Assembly (NCBI RefSeq): GCF_021134715.1
Contig: NC_060026.1
Location: forward strand, 3,782,001 to 3,846,000
Length of the DNA: 64,000 nucleotides
Source: Daphnia pulex
Taxonomy: Eukaryota; Arthropoda; Branchiopoda; Diplostraca; Daphniidae
Direction of reading: 5' to 3'
Positions 1 to 10,877 of the stretch are shown in pieces. The position numbers were made by a program, and so were the translations under genes. How positions within the stretch are numbered: position 1 is the first letter of the stretch; each line of letters starts with the position of its first letter. The notes beneath the pieces were generated by a model. The model saw only the letters and a program-made list of their open reading frames with translations. It did no database searches and was not told the origin of the DNA.

Positions 1-3000
1 CGTCAGAAACGTACCAGCAGTGGAAGGATTTTGTGAATTGGAAAGAGGTGGGCACGTCTTCAACAGTGATATGGGTCTCTTGATGGCGGCCGACTGATTA
101 GTGCCGTGATTCTTATCGGCAAAAGGAACGATGACAAAGTTGGATACTCCTCCGGCTAGACATGGAACTTTGGGGGCGATGGGGACAAATTTGCCGACCT
201 GTGAATTCATAGGAGCCGATGACGGTGGAGTTAAATTCTTCAATCCTTGATTTCCCATCGTTAACTTGGGCATGGCAGGCAGCGGAGTTGTGGCTGTTGA
301 GGGAGACGACGCGTTATTAGGAGCGATGGCCAACTTGGGAGTCGTGATAGGAGACGAGAGTTTAGGTGCTGGAGCTATAACAACTGGCTTAGGAGGTACG
401 ACTGTCGTCACTGTTGAATTTGCGGATCCTGACCAATTGGATGATGCCACAGTCGCGTTCACAGACGGAAACGTGCGATAGAATTTGAAATGTGGAGCTC
501 CCATCCAGCTGCCGCACTTCTCAATGCATCGACCCATCTCTTCTTTGTTGCCACTTTCGTCCGCTTTAGTTGCCGCTGGATTGGGCATCGTTTCTGCGTT
601 TGACGGTCCTGCCTTGATAGGTGTTGTAGACGGACTGAAACCCTGGTGCGATAAACGAGGTCTCTTGATGGGTTTCGACGACGGTTTAATCTTCCTCTCT
701 GGCGTAATACGAGGGCTGCTGCCATTCTCCGTAGAAGTTTGAGACTGTATGATTTCGATATCACTTTCTACGATGGAAGCGCGAGGTGAAGAAAAAGACG
801 GTGATCCATTAACAGCCGCCTTAGGGACACCGCCAGCTGCTGGGCTAGTTATGGAGTCTTTGGACGAAGGGAAAAATACTTTGAAATGAGGCACACCATC
901 AACAACCGTGTAGGTGACGCAGGGTTCTAGAGCTCGACTTCCATTTTTGCTATTAGAATCCACAGTCTCTGATTTGTTCGACGGACTCGAGGTGGACGTT
1001 GCAGTTTTACTTGACGGACTTGATTTGTTTTGTTGATTATTGTTATTGTTGTTAGTCTTGCTAGGTGTTGGAGGCGGCGCTTTCTTGGCTTTGGCACGAG
1101 ACTTGGTACTTCTTAAGTGTTTGGTGTTTGAGCCGGAAGTGTAACTATCTTTGCCATTGTAACTATCCGTCTGAGAGAAAATGGGAGATGAGGCTCGGGA
1201 AGAAGCTCGAGACGATCCTCGCGAGTCGTGATGACGAGTTTTAACTCCGCTGAATTCCATAGAATTTGTCGCCAAAACTGATCGTTTGGGATCTTTCTGC
1301 CTAATGGTTACGTGCAGGCCAGTTAAGTAGTTGCATCTCCGGTTAGAAACCTGGAATTTATACAAATAAATCATGTGTTAATTCATTGAACAATGTTTTT
1401 TTCTTATAAAGAAGGGTTAATCAAAAAAATGTTTACCTTGGTTGGAATATCAATGATTTGCCAAGGACCAGTTGTAATAACTTTTTTACCCTGAACAGCC
1501 TTTGCTTTTCTCTGGTTCAATAATTCCTCTGATTTCTTGTACTGACTTACATGGACCAATTCTGAAAGAAAAGAAAGATTAGCCAACTTCAATTCCGGTA
1601 AGTTACAAGTTAATAAATGAACTCACCAACAGCAGACATAAAGTCACGTTGAAGAACTTTTGACCCTACTTTCTCTACTTTCTGCAGCAGTCTGTCAGAC
1701 TCTGACCATTGTTCTCTGGTCAAATCTTCCCAATCCATTGGTGTTTCTTCCAACGGTTGTTCAAGTTCTTCCTCAATCTCTTCAACAACAGCCATTTCAT
1801 TTGGTTCTTTGAAGTTGTCAGCTGAAGCCAACGATGAGACAGGACTTGATGAAATGTCTTGACCAGTGTTTGTTAGTTCCTGAGGAGATGATGGGAATTC
1901 ATCTTCGGTTTCGCTAAATTCCCCGGTTTGAGCAGGTAGTCCAGGTTCGCTCAATGTCTCAGAACGGAACAAATCATTCTGAATTTCTTGAGAGATGCAT
2001 TTCAACTCGGCTTCTCTAACAAGGTTGAGCTCTTCGCGCTGAGACTTGTCGAGGATGGCTATTTCTTGTAATAATTCTTCAAGAATCGCTTCATCTTTAT
2101 CTGGCCTTTCGTTCAATTCCTGTTTAACAAAACCAAATAAAAGAAAATTTTATCAAATTAGATCAAATTTTAAAAAATAAAAGTATCTCGAGCGGAAGTC
2201 TTGGCCACCTAGCGGAAAAGCGCTAAAGCTGCAGCGAAAGTTTTATCTGACACTCAAGGAAACCGAACATTTGACGACTTTTCTCGCTTAATTTCATTTA
2301 ATAGGATGCAAAAACCCAAAGAAAAGATGTTGAATAATGTCGAGCATGAATTGCGGTAGACGAAAACAACAACTTTTAGGGATGCGTTCGACTTTTAAGC
2401 AATGATAGATGAAGAAATACAGAGGTTTGATAGCGTGGGTTCCTGCTGGTTGAGGGTGGCAGCAACGATGACGAAAACAATCTTTCGCAGTTGTATCATC
2501 TCTTTTTCTATCCAGCCATTAGTTTCCACTGAGAAAACCGAGCCGAAATGACAGATCATGAATTGTGAAATACATTCAACAATATATCAGTCAAGTCTGG
2601 ATGCTCATTGTTGTTCTTTAGACCTGATCTAGTTAGTTTTGCAATCTACCTCAAACACACACACACCTTGGGGTGTTTTCGGATTCTTAGGTATACGTGT
2701 CCGTATACCCGGCGACTCTCAGTTTAACAATTGACACTTTAATATCGTAAATATAAGCAATCGACTGTGTGCTAGGTGATAAATAGCTGATATCTCTGAG
2801 AAACGTAAAGTAAATCTTCAAGGCTGAACTCACTATGAGTCAGTGAAAAATGTTGGGCAGAGCGCGGACGCTGTTTATTGTCATTTCAAGAAGCTCACAT
2901 TGGTAAACAGTTGTTTACCGTGTTCATTCTTAACATGACTGTATAACGTCGATGAGAAATATAAGGAAAATAATGTGCTTGAGCACTGTTAAACATGACT

Positions 3001-3274
3001 AAACCAAAAGAGCAGATGTACACATAGGGAGAGAGGAGGGGAAAGAAAATACGTCGGACGGCCGAGTTGCACACACACACACACGGCCACCCAACATACA
3101 TACATGCAGACCTGAGCACCGAAAGTAATTGAAATAAAAACAAATCAAAGATAAACTAACCTGATATCGCTGTACAGCTTCGATAAACTGTTTTTGCAAG
3201 CGAATAACTTTGGCGGTGTTGGGCGGGATTCTACGCAAGTTTTTCAAAACGATCGGTTGTCCCGAGAAAGACAT
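1..3274 (-). CDS. Unidentified low-complexity, probably nuclear protein (3' end outside window)
   Basis: Four exons join in frame on the minus strand: 3274-3161, 2119-1627, 1561-1437 and 1350 down to the window edge. At least 694 residues are visible. The first exon starts MSFSGQPIVLKNLRR and enters a charged helical segment, suggesting a coiled coil, that runs on through exon 2 (EELLQEIAILDKSQREEL). Exon 2 then turns acidic. Exon 3 and the start of exon 4 hold the most conserved-looking part, KKVITTGPWQIIDIPTK followed by NRRCNYLTGLHVTIRQKD. The rest of exon 4 is Ser/Pro/Thr/Asn-rich and disordered, with a short Asn run. I do not recognise the family. Basic patches and disorder suggest a nuclear regulator, but that is inference. 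Exon boundaries all have GT/AG ends and matching phases, so the gene is real even though its function is unknown. Confidence 0.75.
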
Positions 3275-6035
3275 TTTTTACCGTGCGGCCAACAGCCACG
3301 GAATAGCAGAAAGCGAGCCAGCCAGCGCAGAACACTGCACGCCTCCTAGCGGGTAGTATAGGTAACCATTATTTTCTCTATGGCTCGTGCCTCAGGCTAT
3401 GTATTCTCTCTCTTTCACTGGAAAAATACCGCCCTAATCATGTCGCCGGAACTCGTTTACCCAAAAAACTTATCGTTTGCGACGGTCTGCAAATTAACAG
3501 GCAATAGATGAAACAAAAAATAATTTACAAAATATTACAAAGCTATTTGAAATGGGGGTTATTCGACAACTATTTCGTGGCAATCTCTAATCGGAAGTGA
3601 GGATTTTATCGAGCCGGGCGGAGGCTCCCATCAGAAAATCAAGGCTTGAATAAGGCAACACTGCAATTCCCTCTGTTGCTCTCTTAACTGTATTTTCTCT
3701 TTTGATTTCATCAATAATAAATCTGAAGCAAAATTGATTACGTATACAAGGTCACACACGGCCAGCAAAAATTACCGTCATTCGACTTGTTAATCAATAG
3801 TTTTCTGTCATGTCAAAGTAAGGCATTCTCCAGTGGGATCAACAGCGCGCCGCGTCTTACTCGCCCTAGGTATAATAAACGAAGTTGAACGCACTAGCCA
3901 TAGATAGCGTTGCCTCTTTCCCGTCCTTCATTATTATTAGAGAAAAACGTGAAATAATTCATTGCTGATCATAACAGTGATTTAAAAATTCATCAACTCG
4001 TTACTCAATATTTTCAATCGACACACTTATGGCCCGTGATGCTATTCTTATATTTATATGTCGTACTAACGTCTTGAAAAAGTAATAATGCAAGAATATG
4101 CGCAGTGTGCGGTGTCGTCGATACAAGCATACGACGCACAAACGTGTTTGATAATCCTGCATCTAATCGATACTTTGATGAAAGTACTGTACGTACTTGA
4201 AAGAATTAATAGACGGGAAACAAAATACTGCATTGAGACTGAACTGGAAAAGATGCGAAGCAAAATTTTTAAGTTGAATCGGTTCAACAAAGGTCAATAA
4301 TAAATCCAGAATTCTTCGATTCCATTTCGGATAGATAACATGCAACGAATTTACCTATTTAAATTTTCCCCCTTAATCCATTTCACATTTCGTTCAGAAG
4401 TGGTGAGTCAGACCCTGTGAAGTTCGGTAAAGATTGATACAAAGCATAAAAACATTCGAGTGAATTCTAAGTATTTTATTGTTTCATAACATTGTTCTCA
4501 GAAGTTATAATTATATTTTAAAAAACCTATAGAATAGAAAAACAGCAATATAACTGAAGCTAAAAGCAAATTGCTACTATTCAAATCCAAGCTTAGAGAA
4601 ACATTTAGTTGAAAATATTCAGCAAGTTAAATTAACTTGATGAGCAATTGAGCACTGATTTCCCCGCTATTTTTAGGTCCTGAATTGAATTGTCTTATTC
4701 ACCACTCCACTTTTTGATACTAGCTAGGAAAAAAGTTAGTTTCTAAAACAATTTGGGCTCTGGGAATATGTGCGGAAACTTTGCGCACTCGTAAAAAACT
4801 AACATAAAGAAAAAGTCCTTATAGTTTGTGATAGATTACTCAAATTAATTCCTTCAACAGGTAACCTACTAGATAAACTGTTTGAGGTTTCTGAACTGTC
4901 TCCAATAAAATTATTTACTTACAAGATACCTGGATAGAAACATTCCAAGTCTTTGGATCCTATATAATTTCATGCTGTCACTAATTTAAAAAAAATCAGA
5001 CTGAAATCTTCAAGAGACCTGTTGACACTGAATTGGATAAAAATTTTGATTAAATTGGATTAAAAGAAACACAATTTCAGCTGAACCACTTACGGAAGTG
5101 AATAAACAGAACCTTTAACAGTTGTTTAGGCCTATTTCCTAATGTTTCAAGTGGGTAATGAGCCACTGCCATGAAGTTTGATGACAACTCAAATCAAGTA
5201 CCAAGTGAAGATAGGATATCTACCAATAATTTGATGGATAACTAGAAAATAAATAATCCAAAGACATATTTCAAAATGGTAAAAGGTGTACACCACAAAA
5301 TTGGCCTTGTTCCTGTCAAATGGTCCTCATTAATCTGCAGTATGCTAATACAAAAATTATCCTATTTTTGTTTTAATGTGGACACAATGTACACATATAC
5401 ATGTATGAATTTCTTAAGGACACATTTTTACATTATAAGCAATCTAGGTAGATGACTGATTAAGTCTAAAATTTTCCCATTTGGATGTGAATGATGCAAC
5501 CAACATTAGAATGATTAAGATGATTAAACTGATAATAATAACAACAAATTTTATAGTTCTAAAAACAATTGATGAAAAATGACAGGACAACTTGTGAACT
5601 TGACAAGGTTACGACGAAAAAGATTGTCTGCTTTCTATCAGGAAATTTCATGCAGTGAAAACATAACGATAAAGAATTTGTGATAGCCTAGTTCCTATTT
5701 TGAGTACAAAAATATATTTAATTAAATAAATTAAATTTTAGGCTATTAATTTAAATTCAAAAGAATTTCAATAATTTAAATTCAAATGAGAACCCAACAA
5801 GGCACCGGTGGAGTTACAGTCGACATTAAAACGGCAACATAGGGCAAGATCCTAGTGTTGGAATTTGGAAATAGTTACTGCGAGCAGCCGGATACCACTA
5901 CTTGTTTGAAATGCGATTCATTTATTTCATACAAAAGAATGAAAAGATAATATTCTTATCATTTGAGAACTATTTAGCACGCATACAAAAAATAGTTTTG
6001 TCAAAAATAAATTGCTATATCCTTGTAAAATATTT
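3275..6035. other. Intergenic, promoter side of the first gene
   Basis: No supportable gene. The first few hundred bases are GC-richer and are the likely 5' UTR and promoter of the minus-strand gene. They include a CA-rich tract inside its first intron nearby and a GGCAACACTG motif near 3655. From about 4.3 kb the DNA is AT-rich with stops in all frames. A 70-codon ORF at 4088-4300 has no splice context or recognisable motif. Confidence 0.5.
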
Positions 6036-6781
6036 AGGATTATCGTTGTTTAGAACATTCTGCTTTTTATAGAGTAATTTGAAATGTATAATTCAGCTTA
6101 GTTTACCCATTAAAATTAAAGAAAGTCCAAGCCTGGGATGCTGTTTAGTCTTTTCTTGTGTTTTTTGACAGATCTGCCATAGACAAAGACCACTGGTTTA
6201 TTCTCTCCATAAGAAAATTAACATGGCCAACTGTCGCCAGAATTCTTGCTACCCTTCCTCCGATTTCTCCAACCCCGTATTACTTGCCCTCTAGTGTACG
6301 TTTTCATCTCTACACTCTGCTTACTTCTATTCAATTGCAATGATTCAATTGATTTCTCTGCTTTTGTAATTAGCTAATGTCAAAATTTAATACAATTTGA
6401 CTTCTTAATAAAAATTTTTAAGGCAAAATTACCTAAAACTATTAAACGCCAGCAAAGAATTTTACCAAGACAGAAGGAAAACAATCTTCGTCTGCAAAAC
6501 CCTTCGTAGCCTCGGTGCAGTACAGTACTTTGTCCGCTAGAGGCACTACAATCGATACGGGAGCTCGGGGTCAGTAGGGATAGGGCTAAAAGGATAGCAC
6601 AGCATCAACCAGTGGTCTTTGTCTATGGATCTGCTGACAAGTGACAAGCTCAAACACACAAGAAAAGACTAAACAGCATCCCAGGCTTGGACTTTCTTTA
6701 ATTTTAATGGGTAAACTAAGCTGAATTATACATTTCAAATTACTCTATAAAAAGCAGAATGTTCTAAACAACGATAATCCT
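6036..6781. mobile_element. Foldback/MITE-like inverted-repeat element, about 746 bp
   Basis: The left arm, about 6036-6198, reappears reverse-complemented at about 6607-6781. Both outer ends read AGGATTATCGTTG. The arms match nearly base for base over about 110 bases, then differ by a small indel near the inner end (right arm 6640-6670). The loop, about 400 bases, has no coding signal. Long arms with a short non-coding loop fit a non-autonomous foldback or MITE-like element. I found no convincing target-site duplication next to the ends, so the class is unassigned. Confidence 0.75.
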
Positions 6782-7550
6782 GAACATTTCTAAGATTAGA
6801 TAAGTAATTCTATGCTTAAATAATAAAAAACCCGCTTTCTACTATCCCCACAACGTTAAAAGGACCCGTTGGCGCACGATCCTAATTTAGCGGTTGTGCA
6901 ACTCAGCATCCCGAACTTGTCTATATGTGTGGTGCGGTTCAAAACCAATGGTGTTGATAAACGACATCTATTTGTCGCCCAAAAAAAAGGGCGCCACCCA
7001 GTACCGCCAGTACTGAAATGGCCGCCAAAAAGATGACCACTCCCACACTACTTCAATTGCCCTCGCCTTTGTTCACTAGTGTGCTTTTTTTTTTTTTTGG
7101 TTGGTAGGCACTGGTGAGGGGATCTGGTGGCCAGATTTATCACCAGGTGATGGGCGCGGTTTACCCTTTCGGCTTTCGCCTCGACGATCCTGTAGCGTTC
7201 ATTGTTTGGCTTGTGTTGTCTTCTTGGTTGATTGAGGTTTTCGAGTTGATTGATAAGTTGAGTTCTTTTGGCTGGATCTTGGTCGTTCTTCTTGTTTCTT
7301 GGAGGTGTTTTGAGTAGGTGTTTTTAGTAGGTAAGAGGGAGAGTAAGTTTGTTAAGTTTTTATTTAGATTGTGTTGATGAGTTTTGTTGCTTTTAGGAAC
7401 TCGCTTATTTCTCGTAAAGAATATCAAATAATATAGTGTTTACAGTTAACCACATATTGTTGAATCTCTCCTTCTTGCAATACGGTAAATCAACAACTAC
7501 ATGTGTTTCTTTTTTTTAAATTTTACATGTGTTTCTTTTTTTAACTGTAG
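6782..7550. other. Spacer between inverted-repeat element and repeat-protein gene
   Basis: No gene recognised. The stretch holds a GT-rich tract around 7080-7330 and a poly-pyrimidine acceptor-like tract that ends in TAG directly before the ATG at 7551. An untraced upstream exon of the next gene may therefore lie here. Confidence 0.4.
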
Positions 7551-8906
7551 ATGACAGATGCCCATTTTTTCATCCCAGCGATCAAAATCGAAAAAGAGTT
7601 GATTGATGATTTTAGAATATCATCATCAGTCATTGATATTTTTAAAGAACTTGAAATTAAACATGAGAGTAAAATAGCGAGAGAAAAAGAAGAAGCGAAA
7701 GAAAGAAAGAGATTAAGACAGAAGAAATACAGTTCAAGAGAAGATGTTAAAGAAAGAGCCAAGAAATACCGTGAAAGAGAAGACGTTAAAGAAAGAGCCA
7801 AGAAATACCGTGAAAGAGAAGACGTTAAAGAAAAAAATAGAATTACAGAGAAGAAATACCGTGATAGAGAAGACGTTAAAGAAAAAAAGAGAATTGCAGA
7901 CAAGGAACGATATGCAAGAGAAGAAGTTAAAGAAAAAATGAGAACTGCAGAGAAGGAACGATATGCAAGAGAAGACGTTAAAGAAAGAGCCAAGAAATAC
8001 CGTGAAAGAGAAGATGTTAAAGAAAAAAATAGAATTACAGAGAAGAAATACCGTGATAGAGAAGACGTTAAAGAAAAAAAGAGAATTGCAGACAAGGAAC
8101 GATATGCAAGAGAAGACATTAAAGAAAGAGCCAAGAAATACCGTGAAAGAGAAGACGTTAAAGAAAAAAGGAGAATTGCAGACAAGGAACGATATGCAAG
8201 AGAAGGAAAAAAAGCAAAAATCATGCGAATGCGAAATGCAAGAGAAGACGTTAAAGAAACAAATGTAATAGTAGCCAAGGAACGAAACGCAAGTGAAAAG
8301 AAAGGAGAGAGCAAGAAAGCACCACCGACTTCTATTATTCCCAAACCGGGAACTAAACCAACTTCCACTCTTACACGGTTTCGCTGTATACTGCCAGCAC
8401 CTGTGCCCACTACACCTCTACCAGTGACGTGTCTTCCGGTGATTGAAATCCCATTCGTTGAGCGGCCAACTGAACCAGAAAAACGGCCACCGCCCAACGC
8501 CAGTATGAATTTAATTTATGTCGCGAATGTTTTAATTCTTTTGGCTATGACGATGCTATTGACGTTATCCGTTACGACTGTCTTTTGTCATTCAGGTCAT
8601 CGTAGTGTTACATGTGAGGATGAGATTGACGTCGAGTTTGATGACGGCGACAACAGCCGGATTCCCGTCAGTCAAATTATACTTCTACCGCCAGATTATC
8701 CCGTGTTGGGCAAGTGACCAATTCTATTTCATTTTAGAAAGCACTAGCTATATTCTCTTCGTATGGTATTTTTTCCCGATTTACTAAATCTTGTTTTCGT
8801 TTGACATTACAGAAAGGGATACCGAACCACTGCTGCAGTTAGAAGACCTATACGATTTATTGACGAAATCCAGCGTATAGCGGTGAACCATATCAACCGT
8901 ATTTAA
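7551..8906 (+). CDS. Charged helical-repeat protein with Tudor-like C-terminal segment
   Basis: Three exons join in frame: 7551-8502, 8596-8713 and 8813-8906, giving 387 residues. Residues about 45-240 are highly charged and repeat variants of REDVKERAKKYRE and KEKKRIADKERYA. They should form a long single or coiled-coil alpha helix. A Pro/Thr-rich linker follows. Exon 2 encodes DEIDVEFDDGDNSRIPVSQI and then LLPPDYPV, which resembles the Tudor-like segment of the BAHCC1/TNRC18/winged-eye chromatin proteins; I know that resemblance from the family pattern only. Reading through intron 1 would create a false membrane segment. An acceptor-like tract ends directly at the ATG, so an upstream exon may exist. 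No BAH domain is visible downstream. It could be a fusion gene or a fragment captured by a mobile element. Confidence 0.6.
7735..8265 (+). repeat. Coding tandem repeat, about 39-45 bp units
   Basis: The DNA repeats GAAGACGTTAAAGAAA followed by variable A/G-rich sequence more than ten times. The units encode alternating 'ERAKKYRERED' and 'KEKxRIADKERYARED' modules. Higher-order copies (for example 7860-7980 against 8040-8110) are nearly identical, which points to recent unequal exchange. The reverse strand is also open across the array, a by-product of the purine-rich composition. Confidence 0.85.
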
Positions 8907-9499
8907 CCTTGTAGCGTGGTTGCGTTGGCTAAAAAGGAAATGCTTTGACACCTTAATTGTATCTTACTGTGTAGGATCGTATCGGTGCCCGTTTACTCGT
9001 TTAGCCATATGTATCTCTTGAATCGGGCATCATACTATTTAAACTTGGAACATCAATAATACTGGTAAACTCTTAACGCCAAACCTAGTTATCTTTATTC
9101 GGGGGTTGCTGTTTAGAAATCGAGGCCGCAGTTGAGTGAATGCTGTCTTTTTGTAGTCCAGCAGCAACCGCGGTCCGTTTATAAAGAAAGAAGAATAATC
9201 GTGGAATGGAAAGTATAGATTCACAAGTATATGTGTGCGACATACAGTATACGGAAATAAATCATTCGCTAAATGAAACACCGTGGGGTTTTCGTTTGCT
9301 CGTCCGTCGCAGAAGGAGAAATTAGATAATTGTAGATAAATAATACCAGTTCTCGAAAGATGTTAATATAACCGAAATGGTGTTGGTTCAAACTTTTTTT
9401 TTTCCATCGGCGATCTAGTTGGGTTATCTCCTTGTATACATTTTGGCGCTATTCGTCTTCTAGCTCGTTGAGATTTCATCGTAACCTTTTTTTTTTCTT
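8907..9499. other. Spacer, nothing recognised
   Basis: AT-rich sequence with short poly-T tracts. I see no conserved reading frame, RNA gene or repeat. Confidence 0.4.
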
Positions 9500-9919
9500 T
9501 TAGAGTATTTCAGTTGGGCCGTCCTCCAGCGTGTGCAGCCAATTGAAGATCATCATATTCCTCATGTATTTTGACAGTGGCCGGCATTGATCACGTTCGA
9601 CGTCGTTGAGAGTGAGGGCGCTTTTGATCCATGTGGCATCCAGCGGAGATGAATTACCGCCAGATCCGGCTTTGGCACTCAACGACTCCTCACCGCTTCC
9701 GAAAGGCTGACACTGTGACTGCTCCGACTGCATCGTCAGATCCACCTGGCCACTGGCCGCCTCGGCAACGACGGCAATCTGATCGAGATTAAACTGGCTC
9801 TGCGACAGACGCTCCAGCGCCTTGTAAGCTGTCAGGAGCCGGGGAAGTTTTTGTATGTTATACATTATCACTGGGGCACTAGCACTACACAAGCGACACC
9901 AAATGGGATTTGTTGGCAA
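9500..9919 (-). pseudogene. Orphan conserved-looking ORF, possible exon fragment
   Basis: A 139-codon minus-strand frame has protein-like composition unlike the AT-rich surroundings. It contains IQKLPRLLTAYKALERLSQS, a Gly/Ser linker, and LSKYMRNMMIFNWLHTLED close to its end. A splice acceptor-like TTGTGTAG on the minus strand near 9893 could open an exon just before the Met of IMYNIQKLP. No partner exons are evident either side. I cannot name the family. It may be a last exon, a gene fragment or a single-exon gene. Confidence 0.4.
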
Positions 9920-10343
9920 CTTATCAACGATAAGTTATTATCTTTGTAAGGACCATTGTGAGTGACTGACACAGGCCGGTGCGATTTTTTATTTGAAAGT
10001 CGTTTGGATTTAATTGACTTGTATTGTGTAGTAGGGTGATACACACCCGGACATTTTTTTGCGGTAAACCAATTTTACGAAATTCAATTTTTGCTTGCGA
10101 TTTCTTTCTTTCTTTTTGGGCTGTTGTTGTTTTCTTTTTGTATTTATTTTTTAAATTGCGTACTAGTTATGGATATTGACATAATTCAAGTACTCCCGTT
10201 ATTTGAAGATTTTGCCCTTTCTATCTTTTCTCATGTAAAATCCAAATCCGTGCCTTTCAGTCAAATTTATGTTCTTATTTGATTCGAGTGCACTGTTCTT
10301 TGTGATTCTTGTTCGGCTCATGTTAGACTATGCGTTCCTCTAG
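9920..10343. other. Spacer, nothing recognised
   Basis: T-rich sequence. The 63-codon plus-strand frame around 10091-10282 is hydrophobic because of T-richness and is not convincing as a gene. Confidence 0.4.
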
Positions 10344-10492
10344 AAGGTTTCTTCATTTATTACCATTCGACGACAAGTGCTGGAGATTACACCAAGGTGA
10401 CGGTCTTGGGCGGCAACACCCGCACTCATATTGTCACTCATTTACTGCCCGAGACGCACTACGATCTGAAGATGCAGTCCTTCAACATGCAG
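10344..10492 (+). pseudogene. Solitary fibronectin type III exon, CDON/BOC/Ihog-like
   Basis: The acceptor CTCTAG and donor CAG|GTACCC bracket an open exon (phase 2 in, phase 0 out). It encodes GFFIYYHSTTSAGDY, then TRTHIVTHLLPETHYDLKMQSFNMQ split over the rest. The 'L-P-x-T-x-Y-x-x-K-M-Q-S-F-N' ending is the F and G strands of a fibronectin type III domain and closely matches the hedgehog co-receptors CDON/BOC and insect Ihog/Boi. Those proteins are about 800-1,200 residues long with Ig and FN3 domains and a membrane segment. None of the other exons is found on this strand within several kb, so this is most likely an orphan copy of one exon. Confidence 0.6.
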
Positions 10493-10715
10493 GTACCCGT
10501 TCAGCAGCAAACTTTCGTTTACATTTCTATCCCACCCATGGAATGTCGTGAAGTATAATTTCTCTTCCACTTTGACTTTGCCGTGAGCTGGGTACGTCTG
10601 AATTCTTCTTAGGTAAATTATCGGCAATTTTTAGGCTATTCACTCATTGAATGGAATTTTATTTATATTCTCGAAAGATGGGTACGACCTCGAGTAAACG
10701 ATGTTTAAAAAAAAT

Positions 10716-10738
10716 GTCTGGCAACATTGTTGCCAGAC
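10716..10738. promoter_or_regulatory. Perfect 23-bp palindrome upstream of NUP50
   Basis: GTCTGGCAACA, one central T, then TGTTGCCAGAC. A third half-site, GTGTTGCCAGA, follows directly at 10740-10750. It lies about 150 bases before the NUP50 start codon. It could be a dimer-binding site or core-promoter element; the binding factor is unknown. Confidence 0.5.
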
Positions 10739-10877
10739 AGTGTTGCCAGAATTTTTTTTCACTGGCTCGAATCGTGTGAAAATCGTGTGAAACCGGAAAT
10801 TGTAATTTACTTTCAGTTTTAAATTGTAAGAGTAAGACTCCGTTCAGTTGACTTATTAACCCAACAGGTAACTTCAA

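Noticed and set aside
7541-8497. Long minus-strand frame opposite the charged-repeat gene
   Set aside because: It arises from purine-rich coding repeats; its product is a Ser/Leu/Phe low-complexity run with no motif, and the plus frame splices coherently.
8503-8595. Apparent membrane helix in the repeat-protein frame
   Set aside because: It is intron sequence read through; using donor A|GTATGA and acceptor TTCAG restores the frame into the Tudor-like exon.
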